DNA from: Arcticibacter tournemirensis
Lineage (GTDB): Bacteria; Bacteroidota; Bacteroidia; Sphingobacteriales; Sphingobacteriaceae
Reading direction: 5' to 3'
Assembly (NCBI RefSeq): GCF_006716645.1
Contig: NZ_VFPL01000001.1
Location: 3,596,001 to 3,660,000, forward strand
DNA: 64,000 nt
The notes under the pieces were generated by a model. The model saw nothing but the letters and a program-made list of their open reading frames with translations, did not search any database and was not told the DNA's origin. How positions within the stretch are numbered: position 1 is the stretch's first letter; each line of letters begins with the position of its first letter. Made by a program: the position numbers and the translations under genes. Below are positions 8,910 to 17,863 of this stretch, one piece after another.

Positions 8910-9887
8910 TTAGCGCGACCTGATCTCTTTCCTCATGAAAGAAAGGTAAGAGAGTGCGAAACACAATACCGTAGCTGCAATGAGCCCGGTAAGCTGAGGC
9001 CATACCAGCAGCAGACTCTGTCCAAGTGGCAGAGGACTGGGTATAGCTCCGTAAACCTGTTCCATAGACAAAGGCCCCAGGCTTCTCACGGCTGGCATCA
9101 GCAGCGTGGTGGTGGCATCGCTGAATAACTGACTGGGAACAAGACGCAGGAGGTTCAGTACGAAGTTCTGGTAATGAATCACTTCTTCCTGTGTCGCGGC
9201 CTGCCCCGGCATAATCGCCTTCGCCACAAGGCTGATGATGATCTGATAAAAAATAGTAAAGAACAGCCATACGGCGATAGCGCTTAATGCAGAGGTTGCA
9301 GCCTGCCTGAACCTGATCGAGAACAGGATAGACAGATTGAGCCAGAATGCTACATATAAAACACTCAGGGCCAGAAAGAAAACCACACGCATAAACTCTT
9401 CAGCTGTAGGTGGTATGCCTATAATTATCAGACCCAGCCCTATCACCAGGAAACCTAAAGCAAAGAACAGGATGCTGATTACAATAAGCGCTGCGGTAAA
9501 TTTTGCATTAATGAGGTAGTCGCGGTGTACCGGCTGGGCCATAACACGGCTCAGTGTCCCGGCATTTTGCTCTGAGTTAACAGCATCAAAACCTAATGCA
9601 ATGCCCAGCAGCGGTCCTAAAAAGCCAATAAATACATGAAAAGGCGGCAGTGAGCCATCCGACAGGGTAAACAGCTTCAAAAAAAGGAAACCCGCCTGCG
9701 GATCGTTGTCTTTCAATGATTTGGCAAGATTGCTTACGGAGGTATAAAGCGACCCGAAACAGGTGAGCAGGATCAGGAATAACAGCACAAGAAAACGCCA
9801 GCTGCGTACGTGGTCCCTGATCTCTTTCTGTACTATAACCCAAAAAGGATGGAGCGGCTGTCTCGCCGGCTTATTTAGTTTTTCCAT
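8910..9887 (-). CDS. ABC-2 type transporter permease
   Basis: 325 aa from the ATG at 9887, which is preceded by GGAGGG seven bases upstream; an earlier in-frame ATG at 9926 lacks such a site. The protein has a first membrane helix after a basic amphipathic start (VQKEIRDHVRSWRFLVLLFL) and about six helices in total, with the segment FDAVNSEQNAGTLSRVMAQPVHRDYLINAKF typical of ABC-2 permeases of the NatB/Gld type. Its start overlaps the ATPase gene's end by 17 bp, indicating translational coupling. Together with the ATPase and NEW3 protein it forms a transporter whose substrate is unknown. Confidence 0.88.
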   Translation of the reverse strand: MEKLNKPARQPLHPFWVIVQKEIRDHVRSWRFLVLLFLILLTCFGSLYTSVSNLAKSLKDNDPQAGFLFLKLFTLSDGSLPPFHVFIGFLGPLLGIALGFDAVNSEQNAGTLSRVMAQPVHRDYLINAKFTAALIVISILFFALGFLVIGLGLIIIGIPPTAEEFMRVVFFLALSVLYVAFWLNLSILFSIRFRQAATSALSAIAVWLFFTIFYQIIISLVAKAIMPGQAATQEEVIHYQNFVLNLLRLVPSQLFSDATTTLLMPAVRSLGPLSMEQVYGAIPSPLPLGQSLLLVWPQLTGLIAATVLCFALSYLSFMRKEIRSR

Positions 9888-10848
9888 CAGCTTTCCCTCC
9901 TTCAAAATAACGATGATAGATTTCATCCAATCCGTGTTCTTTATGGTTTAAATGAATAAGATCAAACCCGTTTTCAATAACAGCACGGGCAACATGGGGT
10001 GTAGCGTCTTTATAGCAGGAAATATGGATATCATCCTGATCAAACTGGACACTTGTTACGCCCTCGACAGACTGAACCACCTGCATCAGCCTCTGTTTTT
10101 CGGTATCCTGCTTCCCTTCGCTAAACTTCACTCTTATTGTAATTTTAAAAGCTTCGTTGGCGAAGAGCTGTGCCGACAGGGTTGGGATATCTCCATCAGC
10201 GAGTAATTTGCCGCCGACAAAGATGCCTACGCGATCGCAAACCTGCTGCACCTGGTGTAAATGATGTGAAGACAGGAGCACGGTGATGCCTTCCTCCCGG
10301 CTGAGGCGCACGATAAGTTCGAGAAATTCGCGCACCCCTTGCGGATCGATACCAAGCGTTGGCTCGTCGAGAATAATTACTTCCGGATTCTTAATCAGCA
10401 CATCTGCCAGTCCCAGCCGTTGACGCATACCGCGGGAATACTTTCCGGTCTTTTTAGCAGCTTCACCGGCAAGACCTACCCTGCTGAGCAGACGCTGCGC
10501 CCGTGCCACCGCCTCATCTTCGGGTATCCGGTTGAGGCGGGCAGTATACAAAAGATTGTCCATCCCGTTATAGCTTTCGTAAAAGCCGATATCATCGGGA
10601 AGGTAACCTACACGTCTTTTTACTTCAATGGGATTTACAGTTGCGTCGATGCCGCAAACTTCAACAGAACCCGAAGATGGTTCGGTCAGTCCAAGCATCA
10701 TTAGTATGGTAGTAGATTTGCCGGCGCCGTTCGGGCCGAGCAGACCAAAGACTTCTCCTTTCCTGATTGTGAGATCGAGTCCGTCTACAGCCAAGAAATC
10801 GCCGTACCGTTTTGTTAATCCCCTCAATTCAATAATGGGCGTACTCAC
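9871..10848 (-). CDS. ABC transporter ATP-binding protein
   Basis: 325 aa from a GTG at 10848 preceded by a strong AAGGAGG; reading on to an earlier ATG at 10926 would run into the upstream gene. It has Walker A GPNGAGKST, signature YSRGMRQRLG, Walker B VIILDEPTLGIDP and the H-loop SSHHLHQ, followed by a C-terminal accessory region. It belongs to the CcmA/NatA-type family that energises ABC-2 permeases. It begins 2 bp after the stop of the NEW3 gene and overlaps the permease gene downstream. Confidence 0.93.
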   Translation of the reverse strand: MSTPIIELRGLTKRYGDFLAVDGLDLTIRKGEVFGLLGPNGAGKSTTILMMLGLTEPSSGSVEVCGIDATVNPIEVKRRVGYLPDDIGFYESYNGMDNLLYTARLNRIPEDEAVARAQRLLSRVGLAGEAAKKTGKYSRGMRQRLGLADVLIKNPEVIILDEPTLGIDPQGVREFLELIVRLSREEGITVLLSSHHLHQVQQVCDRVGIFVGGKLLADGDIPTLSAQLFANEAFKITIRVKFSEGKQDTEKQRLMQVVQSVEGVTSVQFDQDDIHISCYKDATPHVARAVIENGFDLIHLNHKEHGLDEIYHRYFEGGKADGKTK

Positions 10849-10850
10849 GG

Positions 10851-12014
10851 CTACCTCCTTCCGTATTTCCTGAACAGATAATAAACGCTGCCCAGCGCCA
10901 GCAGGATAATGAAGAGGCCGAGCCATCCCGACAGCAAGGAAGTTTCTACAGCAACCCTGAAATCGGCTTTCGAGGATATCTCCGGGGTTTTTGCCTCCAG
11001 GCCAACTACATAGTCGCCTGCTATAGCCTTTTTGTCGGCTTTAATGATAGCAAAAGCTTGTGCTGTACCTCCGGGGCCAAGGTTCTCAATATTTTTTGGT
11101 TCAAAAGAAACCTCCCAGTTTGTGGGGGCAGTGGCCTGCAATTCAACTTTCTTCAACATGGCTGACCCGGTATTATTCACCGTCAGTTCCACCCGCTTCT
11201 CATCGCCTGCGGTGGTACTGGTACTTAACAGTCCGTTCGGCGTACTAAGCTGAAGTGCATAGGACCCTTTGATCACCAGATCGAGTTCAAGGTTTGCCGA
11301 GGTGGCATTTGTTGCTGCAATTACCGGAATCTTATAGTCGCCGGCTGCTGCCTGATCGGGTGGATCTACCTCTATGGTAAGTTCTTTGGTTTTATTCGCT
11401 TCAACGCTTACTGAAGAAACTTCCTTGTAATCGGCCTTAAAGGCAACATTCCATCCCGGAGGAACATTTGCGTTGAGGGCATACACCTGATCCGCGCCGG
11501 TGCCGTTCCTTAAAGTAGCCGTATAAGTGAAGGTTGAATTGGCTGCGCCCTGCATATTCGACTGGGCAGTAGTAAACTCCGACTTAAAGGTACCCTGCTG
11601 TGAAACCACTACGGTTAATGGCAGACGGCCCGCTCCCTTAGCGACGACCATAAAATGGTACGTCCCTTTATTAACCTGCAGCGGAACCTGCACCTGCAGC
11701 GAAAGAGTCTTCTTGTCGTTTGGTAGCACCGAGACCTGGCCTACCGTCCATCCGCCGGACTTCAACGTATAGGACCACCCTTTGGGCAGGCCTGTAACAG
11801 CAATAGCGGCATTTGACACAGCGCGACTCTTGTTGATGACGTCAATGTCGTAGCCAATAGATTCGCCTGGCGGTACAGAAATTTTAGTGTAAGGAGTGTA
11901 AAGTGTTACTCCTTGAGCCACGCAGCGGGAGCTGCCGATCATACCTGCAACGAGCAGGATAAGTAAGCACGTATAAATTTTTCTTGCACGTGCCCTCGTA
12001 GTAAAAACTGACAT
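10851..12014 (-). CDS. NEW3-domain membrane-anchored protein of an ABC-2 transporter operon
   Basis: 387 aa: signal peptide, then three tandem beta-sandwich modules of about 100 residues (each with a GW[SNE] turn: LPKGWSY, VPPGWNV, APTNWEV, and a closing AGDY/KGTY strand), then one C-terminal membrane helix (LGLFIILLALGSVYYLF) and a short basic tail. This is the NEW3/COG1470 architecture. The extracytoplasmic modules would face the periplasm. It is the first gene of a three-gene operon with the ATPase and permease, so it is inferred to be a substrate-binding or accessory subunit. Confidence 0.85.
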   Translation of the reverse strand: MSVFTTRARARKIYTCLLILLVAGMIGSSRCVAQGVTLYTPYTKISVPPGESIGYDIDVINKSRAVSNAAIAVTGLPKGWSYTLKSGGWTVGQVSVLPNDKKTLSLQVQVPLQVNKGTYHFMVVAKGAGRLPLTVVVSQQGTFKSEFTTAQSNMQGAANSTFTYTATLRNGTGADQVYALNANVPPGWNVAFKADYKEVSSVSVEANKTKELTIEVDPPDQAAAGDYKIPVIAATNATSANLELDLVIKGSYALQLSTPNGLLSTSTTAGDEKRVELTVNNTGSAMLKKVELQATAPTNWEVSFEPKNIENLGPGGTAQAFAIIKADKKAIAGDYVVGLEAKTPEISSKADFRVAVETSLLSGWLGLFIILLALGSVYYLFRKYGRR

Positions 12015-12128
12015 AGATTTTAATGAGCTAACAAGTACATATTAAACAACAATACCGGGAACCAACCCTATTTTAAGTCGGAAAACCGGCAGGCAAAAAT
12101 TTATGATTGGCGAGGAATTTGCAAGGGA

Positions 12129-12148
12129 TTTAACAAAATTTAACAAAA
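12129..12148. repeat. Tandem 10-bp repeat in divergent promoter region
   Basis: Two exact adjacent copies of TTTAACAAAA, one helical turn apart, lie in the 266-bp gap between the minus-strand NEW3 operon and the plus-strand gene at 12281. They could be a paired protein-binding site; the low complexity makes chance possible. Confidence 0.4.
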
Positions 12149-12280
12149 GCCATGCTGTTTCAGATCGTATTAAGGCGAACCAGCCGAAAACACACCCTTA
12201 ACTCATTTTTAAAAACGCTGGTTGTAACGGCGGTTTGTATTATTAGAAAATTGATTAACTTTAAATGCTCTTGGTAGGTA

Positions 12281-13138
12281 ATGAAAGACAAAGCGAAATT
12301 GTACAATTCTGTTCCAAGGGACCAGACTGTAATTTTTCTAAGGAAACTGTTTGCAACACACGAGGAGCTTTTACACGAACTGGCCCCAAATGGTTTTGAA
12401 CGGTCAATTTATTACTATGTTCATCACCCCTCTCTTCCTGAAGCTTATACTGAGTACAGATGTATGCGGATTAAAAACTACAGGGTGGCCAAAATGCTTA
12501 AATTGAGGTATAAATTTCAGCCTTTAATAAGCTTCGACGACTTCGCTAAGACATACGTTCATACACCTGCACATCCAAGGAGGGAAATGTTGCGACTTCT
12601 TGGTATGAAAATAAAAGAGGTATGCTGTAGTTCGGGTATCGTGCATAATCGCCGGGGAGAATGTTATCTTCACAATGAGAGTGAGAATGTACGAAACGAT
12701 ATCATTTATAATGCTTATGTTGATCTCATCGACGAGACCACTCCTGGAAATGATCAGATTCTCGCCACCACCGATAACTACATGAATTATGATTACTACC
12801 ATGTATATTACTGTATCTTCAGATTTCTTAAGGCGGAGAAGGCAGACTGGCACTTTCATCCCGATTATCTCATATTTTTAAAAGGGCTGGAAACAGAACT
12901 TGAGAATGAAGAAAGCAGAGACTTTGAAACGTATGATGCAGAATCAGCAGTATTGAATCAGATTAAAGCAGCCTCTTTTAAAGAAGAAAGCGACGAGGAC
13001 TTTGAAGGACATGGCTTTTTAAATTTCCAGGAGGAACTGGAACATGAGAAGGAGCATCCTTCGGCTATGGTCCGCGCCTATTATGATGTATACGGCAAGT
13101 GGCCCGAAGGATTTCCACCTAAAGCAGAAGAATACTAA
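12281..13138 (+). CDS. Hypothetical protein, family not recognised
   Basis: 285 aa, soluble, no signal peptide or membrane helix. It is rich in Tyr/His/Asp/Glu. The N-terminal two thirds carry aromatic helices (FERSIYYYVHHPS, YMNYDYYHVYYCIFRFLKAEKADWHFHP) and cysteines in VCCSS; the last 80 residues are strongly acidic (LETELENEESRDFE, EESDEDFEGHGF). It ends with VRAYYDVYGKWPEGFPP. No catalytic signature is visible. A long, coherent coding frame and an AT-rich upstream region with a possible promoter support a real gene. Confidence 0.75.
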   Translation: MKDKAKLYNSVPRDQTVIFLRKLFATHEELLHELAPNGFERSIYYYVHHPSLPEAYTEYRCMRIKNYRVAKMLKLRYKFQPLISFDDFAKTYVHTPAHPRREMLRLLGMKIKEVCCSSGIVHNRRGECYLHNESENVRNDIIYNAYVDLIDETTPGNDQILATTDNYMNYDYYHVYYCIFRFLKAEKADWHFHPDYLIFLKGLETELENEESRDFETYDAESAVLNQIKAASFKEESDEDFEGHGFLNFQEELEHEKEHPSAMVRAYYDVYGKWPEGFPPKAEEY

Positions 13139-13189
13139 CCTGCACCCACCCGAGCAAATAAAGTGCTTAACTTTTATTTTCTTTGTACC

Positions 13190-13642
13190 ATGTCGCGAAT
13201 AAAGGAAAAGCTTTTTCAATTATGTATGGAATATATAAGCGAACGTATCAGAACGGCCGAACAAGGCATCATTTCAGCGAAAGAAGCAGCAGAAAACGAC
13301 ACCAAGAGCAGCGCCGGCGATAAATATGAAACCACGCGGGAAATGATGCAGCACGAAATTTCGTTTAACCAGGTTCAGCTACACGAAGCACGGAAACTAA
13401 AATATGCTCTTAGCCTTATAAACCCTTCAAGAAAATGTACCGTTGCAGAAACGGGAAGCCTGGTCTACACCGATATAGGCAATTTTTTCATTGCAGTAAG
13501 TGCTACTCCTCTTTCGATTGATGGGGTATCGTATCACGTAATTTCAAGCGCCTCGCCGGTTGCAAAAGCAATGCAGAACCATAAAGAAAATGATGTTGTT
13601 ATTTTTAATGGAAAGCGCATTTCCATCAAAAGTATCATATAG
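13190..13642 (+). CDS. GreA/GreB-like transcription factor homologue
   Basis: 150 aa from the ATG at 13190 (MSRIKEKLFQLC). The first about 75 residues are a charged helical hairpin (AEQGIISAKEAAENDTKSSAGDKYETTREM), and the rest is a compact beta domain (GSLVYTDIGNFFIAVSA, ISSASPVAKAMQNHKENDVVIFNGKRISIKSI) that resembles the FKBP-like C-terminal domain of Gre factors. In many Bacteroidota annotations relatives are mislabelled 3-oxoacyl-ACP synthase. The layout suggests binding to the RNA polymerase secondary channel, though this protein is divergent and its activity is untested. Confidence 0.7.
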   Translation: MSRIKEKLFQLCMEYISERIRTAEQGIISAKEAAENDTKSSAGDKYETTREMMQHEISFNQVQLHEARKLKYALSLINPSRKCTVAETGSLVYTDIGNFFIAVSATPLSIDGVSYHVISSASPVAKAMQNHKENDVVIFNGKRISIKSII

Positions 13643-13678
13643 AGAACCTCTCAAAACCGGGTTGCACCCCTCAATGGT

Positions 13679-13882
13679 CTAGCTCCGCTTGATGAGTTCA
13701 TCCCTGATAAGTACACAGTCTTCGTATTGCTCATTCCTAACCTTTTCCTCTAAAATTTCTCTTAACTCGGCTTTTGATTTAGAAGCATATTCTAAACCAG
13801 CTACGCTTAGTGTACTGACGGGCTGGAAAAAACCGTCGCGACTTATCAGTCCCAATGTCTGTTTGTTTCTCTTCTTATTCAT
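13679..13882 (-). CDS. Small UVR-motif protein
   Basis: 67 aa. The C-terminal half (LREILEEKVRNEQYEDCVLIRDELIKR) matches the UvrB/UvrC interaction motif (UVR domain), a helical hairpin. The N-terminal half is basic (MNKKRNKQ). It is an orphan, not attached to a UvrB, UvrC, ClpC or McsA protein. The function is unknown; binding to another UVR-containing protein is an inference. Confidence 0.7.
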   Translation of the reverse strand: MNKKRNKQTLGLISRDGFFQPVSTLSVAGLEYASKSKAELREILEEKVRNEQYEDCVLIRDELIKRS

Positions 13883-13983
13883 GGCTCTGTGATCGATATA
13901 TTCGTTGTTTACGAATATGTGGCAAAATGGTTGCGGCTAACCACAGTTCCCTATAGATACAGAGGGAACCGTATTCAATCAAT

Positions 13984-15294
13984 TCAGATTAGTCTTATAA
14001 AAATTACGAAATCGGTGAAGCCTTCAGTGTTGGTTTTTAAAGAGAACTCAAAGCCGTGATTTATTAGAATTTCACGTATTAAGGTCAGACCGATCCCTTG
14101 TCCATCCTTTTTTGTTGTGTAAAAAGGGGTAAACAGATTAACCTGAATATCGTCGGGTATCCCTATTCCCGTATTCCTGACAATAATTCTTGCAGGATCA
14201 GTCAGCGTTATTAAGGTAATTACTCCGCCACTGTTACTGTCTATTGCTTCGATCGCATTTTTTATAATGTTGATGAGTACCTGTTCCATCTGCTGGATAT
14301 CAGCATTAATGAAAAGGGACTTAGGTGCTAAGGAAAGCCTTATCTGAATTGACTTTTCGTGAGCTTTAAATTCAAACAGTTTACTTATCGATGTAAGCAG
14401 CTGGTTTACGTCAAGGGCTTGCCTGTTGGCTTGAGGGAGTCTTACTACATCCGCCAGGTTGCGCATAAAAATATTGAGGTTGTTATTGCGATCTATGGCT
14501 ACTTTCAAAGCTTCCCGTAGATCATCATCCGCATCCTGCTGCAACCCCCGCTTCGAAATGGCATAATCTATAATGGAATTAACAGGCCCTATCGTATTGT
14601 TTACTTCATGGGCCATCATTCTGATCACCTTCCCATATGCTTTCTTTTCGGTTTGCAGTATTTCAAGGCTCAATTCCTCAAGCATCACAAAATACCGATG
14701 GAACCCTCTGTCTATAAAGAATGATTTCTGACACTTATAGTTTTTTACACCACTCATACTCACCACCTTAGACTCGCCCGCTTTAAGTTCTTTTATCTCT
14801 CCTATCAGGGGGTGTCTGCAATTTGCAATTTCGGTTGCCAGATCGTTATTTTCATTTATTTCGAGCAGCTGCATAGCCCTTGGATTGAGATGGTCAATAT
14901 TCTGATCGAGATCCAGAAGTACTACTCCGGTAGGCGAAGTATTAATAAGTTTTTCAAGAAAGGTATGTTGTTCTTCCTGGAGGGTGCGCTCGGCACGAAG
15001 CCTGTCGATCATCTTGTTATAAACGCCTATCAACTGGTCCACTTCAGGTTTTCCGGTTTCGCGAAACTTCACATTAAAATCCTGATCGTTAATGGCATTA
15101 ATTCCATCAACAAGCATCTTTAAAGGCTGTACGAGCTGAAGGTATAATCGCGTAGCTATCCATAGCGATATGAGGATAAAAACCTCTGAAAGAATAAATA
15201 CGATCTTATTCTCCCTAAATATCAAAAAAGATAAAAACAGCGTAAGCAGATGCAGGATCCCTACAAACAAAAGAAATTTAGTCCTCAGTTTCAT
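13984..15294 (-). CDS. Sensor histidine kinase (NtrY/ZraS type)
   Basis: 436 aa from the ATG at 15294, which overlaps the activator gene by 17 bp; an earlier in-frame start at 15318 is less likely. Two membrane helices (about 7-25 and 30-50) are followed by a HAMP-like linker, a PAS domain (LINTSPTGVVLLDLDQNI), a phosphoacceptor box with His229 (MMAHEVNN), and an ATPase domain with N box (INIIKNAIEAI), G1 (NTGIGIPD) and G2 (GQGIGLTLI). The short periplasmic loop suggests it senses membrane or internal signals. It is the last gene of the efflux operon and phosphorylates the adjacent activator. Confidence 0.92.
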   Translation of the reverse strand: MKLRTKFLLFVGILHLLTLFLSFLIFRENKIVFILSEVFILISLWIATRLYLQLVQPLKMLVDGINAINDQDFNVKFRETGKPEVDQLIGVYNKMIDRLRAERTLQEEQHTFLEKLINTSPTGVVLLDLDQNIDHLNPRAMQLLEINENNDLATEIANCRHPLIGEIKELKAGESKVVSMSGVKNYKCQKSFFIDRGFHRYFVMLEELSLEILQTEKKAYGKVIRMMAHEVNNTIGPVNSIIDYAISKRGLQQDADDDLREALKVAIDRNNNLNIFMRNLADVVRLPQANRQALDVNQLLTSISKLFEFKAHEKSIQIRLSLAPKSLFINADIQQMEQVLINIIKNAIEAIDSNSGGVITLITLTDPARIIVRNTGIGIPDDIQVNLFTPFYTTKKDGQGIGLTLIREILINHGFEFSLKTNTEGFTDFVIFIRLI

Positions 15295-16651
15295 CGTAAG
15301 GAATATTATATTTTTCAAGCCGCCTGTAAAGAGCGTTACGTGTTATTCCAAGAGACGAAGCCGCCTTCGAAATTTTATTCCTGTGATATTGCATGGCTTT
15401 TTTGATCATCATCACCTCTACTTCCTCGAGGGTAAGGGTACCTACTTCCGGTAGTTGCATAGTCCCTTTCTTAGCCATTGATGTTTCGTACTGCATTTGA
15501 AAATCCTTTACCTGCAACCGATCTTTTTTACTTACAAGCACCGTACGTTCTACAAGATTTCTAAGCTGCCGGACGTTACCGGGAAGCGATTGCTGCTGCA
15601 GCCAGCTCAAGGTATCGGCGCTGACCAAAAGATCCGGCTTATTATAGACTTCTTTCAGATTATCTATAAAGAAGTTCACCAGCAGCGGTATATCCGTCGG
15701 ACGTTCTCTCAATGCAGGAAGCTTTACGGTGATAAGGTTGATCCGGTATAAAAGATCTTCCCTGAACGTCCCGGCACGTACCATTTCCGCGAGATCACGG
15801 TTAGTAGCACAAACCACTCTAACATCGATAGTTTTAGTACGGCTGCTGCCCAGCACTTCAAACGTTCGGTCTTGCAATACCCTCAGAAGCTTCACCTGGC
15901 TATTAAGGTCCAGATCACCTATCTCATCGAGAAAGATAGTGCCCTTATTGGCCATTTCGAAGCGGCCGGTGCGGTCGGTACGGGCATCGGTATAAGCGCC
16001 ACGGACATGCCCGAACATTTCGCTTTCAAACAGCGAACTTGATATGCCGCCCAGATTGACCTTTACAAAAGGCCGGTTATTGCGTCGACTGTTTTCGTGG
16101 ATCGCCTCGGCTATCAGTTCCTTACCGGTGCCGCTTTCTCCGGTAATCAATACAGAAGCATCTGTAGAGGCAACATGCCCAATTATGTCAAGCAAATCGA
16201 GCATACGTGCATCTTCGCCGATGATTTTTTTAAACTGATACAGTTTATCCAGTTGCTTCCTGCTCAACACCTCTCCTTTTTTACTACTCAGATTGAGCAG
16301 CGTTTTTGCCGAGCTGATGAGCTGTTCATTGCTCCACGGTTTATTTATGAAATCGCTGGCACCAAGTTTCATACCCTCAACTGCGAGACTGATCGTCGCC
16401 CATCCTGTGATTAGGATGACGGGAACAGCCGACTTAAGCTGTTTGATCTTCGTCAGAAGGTTCATCCCTTCCCTGCCTGAAGTATCAGCTGTAAAATTAA
16501 GATCCATGATAATCAGCGAAACATCCTGCTTTGCGACGACATTTAATGCTTCATCAGCAGAAGCAGCCTGAGCAACTTTAAATCCTTCTGATTTGAACAG
16601 AAGCAATAAAGATGTCCTTACGGCAATATCGTCATCAATAATCAATATCAT
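15278..16651 (-). CDS. Sigma-54-dependent response regulator (NtrC family)
   Basis: 457 aa from MILIIDDD. Domains: receiver with acidic pair D6-D7 and phosphoacceptor D50 (IIMDLNF); AAA+ domain with Walker A GESGTGKE, Walker B GTIFLDEIGDL and R-finger region; C-terminal Fis-type helix-turn-helix (ISKAASSLGITRNALYRRLEKY). The sigma-54-contacting loop reads GAYTDA instead of GAFTGA, a variant I believe is common in Bacteroidota. It starts 13 bp after the permease gene and overlaps the kinase gene. It most likely controls its own transporter operon at a sigma-54 promoter. Confidence 0.93.
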   Translation of the reverse strand: MILIIDDDIAVRTSLLLLFKSEGFKVAQAASADEALNVVAKQDVSLIIMDLNFTADTSGREGMNLLTKIKQLKSAVPVILITGWATISLAVEGMKLGASDFINKPWSNEQLISSAKTLLNLSSKKGEVLSRKQLDKLYQFKKIIGEDARMLDLLDIIGHVASTDASVLITGESGTGKELIAEAIHENSRRNNRPFVKVNLGGISSSLFESEMFGHVRGAYTDARTDRTGRFEMANKGTIFLDEIGDLDLNSQVKLLRVLQDRTFEVLGSSRTKTIDVRVVCATNRDLAEMVRAGTFREDLLYRINLITVKLPALRERPTDIPLLVNFFIDNLKEVYNKPDLLVSADTLSWLQQQSLPGNVRQLRNLVERTVLVSKKDRLQVKDFQMQYETSMAKKGTMQLPEVGTLTLEEVEVMMIKKAMQYHRNKISKAASSLGITRNALYRRLEKYNIPYDETED

Positions 16652-16664
16652 AATCTCAATTCTG

Positions 16665-17840
16665 TTATTCTTCGTGCAAGGCAAGGGCAGGATAAATAGA
16701 CGCCGCCTGCCTGGCCGGGTATACCGAACATATTATTACTAAAAGATATATGAAAGTAACAGATAATAATATCGCTGCAAAATAAACATTTGACGGAAGA
16801 TCAAATACATTCAGCAGCGGGAACTGTACAGCAAAGAAACAACCGGCAAGAACCGAAATTGTGGTTAACACGAGAGCCTCACCCGAAATCTGGCCAGATA
16901 TATCGGTTCCACTGGCGCCCACAGCTCTTCTTAATCCAATCTCAGGCTTCCTTCTGTTGATGGTATACCATAACACTCCGAAGAGGCCTAACGCAACATT
17001 AATAATCAAAAACGATGCTACCGTAAATAATATAAGCATAGGTATAAGCGTAAGCCGGTTTTTTGCCTCCCGTTTTTTACTTAAGTGCTCAATCTCAACA
17101 CTGGTATTCTTACTAAAGTTGGAAACAGCTTTATATAACTTTGCTTCGAATGCGGCGTCTGCGTCGGGACTGATTTTCAGTAATATCATACTTTGTGCCT
17201 GGTGATCTATCGAATCGGGTATCCTGAAAAGGCCATTACCCGGTTCCTGATAGTCACCCTTACTTTTAAAATCGTTTACCACTCCTGTTACTTCTAACTC
17301 CTCATTATCAACTTTGACCCGCTTTCCGATAGCTTCTTCCTGGCCAAAAAGGACTTCTTTTAACGTTGTATTGACCACAACCGCTGATCGTTGCTTTCTT
17401 TCTCCTTTTTTAAACCCCCAGTTCCCAGAAAGCATAGTCAGGTTTAAAACTTCTGCATACCGGGTATCAGCGGTATAAATATCAGATATTACTCCTTTTC
17501 CTTTATAATCTATTGATGTGTTGAAAATATTGGCTGAATAGGGAATATTGTTGCCAGTAAAACTAAGTTGCTCCACCTGGGGCATAGAAGAGATCATATT
17601 CCGTAACGATTCGACAAGCATATTTATAGAATCTTTGCTGGTGATTCCGGGTGGCAGTCCGTAATTGACGGCCCAAACATCCTCATACTCGAAACCTTGC
17701 TGTTTTCTGTAATTATTGTAATAAAACACAGAGAGCGTAAACACTACAAAGAGCACAATAAATGAAACAAACATCTCAAGCATGAGTAAAAAATTCTGCC
17801 TTTTTTTGTTCCATATCAGTTTGAATAAATGAACTAACAT
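16665..17840 (-). CDS. FtsX/MacB-type ABC permease (second)
   Basis: 391 aa from the ATG at 17840 (MLVHLFKLIWNKKRQNF). One N-terminal membrane helix, a periplasmic MacB-like domain of about 230 residues (containing VVNTTLKEVLFGQEEAIGKR and VTGVVNDFKSKG), then three C-terminal helices with NRRKPEIGLRRAVGAS between the first two and VYPARQAASIYPALAL at the end. This is the mechanotransmission topology. A second permease gene lies 23 bp upstream; the two probably form a heterodimer with the shared ATPase. Confidence 0.9.
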   Translation of the reverse strand: MLVHLFKLIWNKKRQNFLLMLEMFVSFIVLFVVFTLSVFYYNNYRKQQGFEYEDVWAVNYGLPPGITSKDSINMLVESLRNMISSMPQVEQLSFTGNNIPYSANIFNTSIDYKGKGVISDIYTADTRYAEVLNLTMLSGNWGFKKGERKQRSAVVVNTTLKEVLFGQEEAIGKRVKVDNEELEVTGVVNDFKSKGDYQEPGNGLFRIPDSIDHQAQSMILLKISPDADAAFEAKLYKAVSNFSKNTSVEIEHLSKKREAKNRLTLIPMLILFTVASFLIINVALGLFGVLWYTINRRKPEIGLRRAVGASGTDISGQISGEALVLTTISVLAGCFFAVQFPLLNVFDLPSNVYFAAILLSVTFIYLLVIICSVYPARQAASIYPALALHEE

Positions 17841-17863
17841 ATCTTTTTTTTGAGTGGTAAAAA

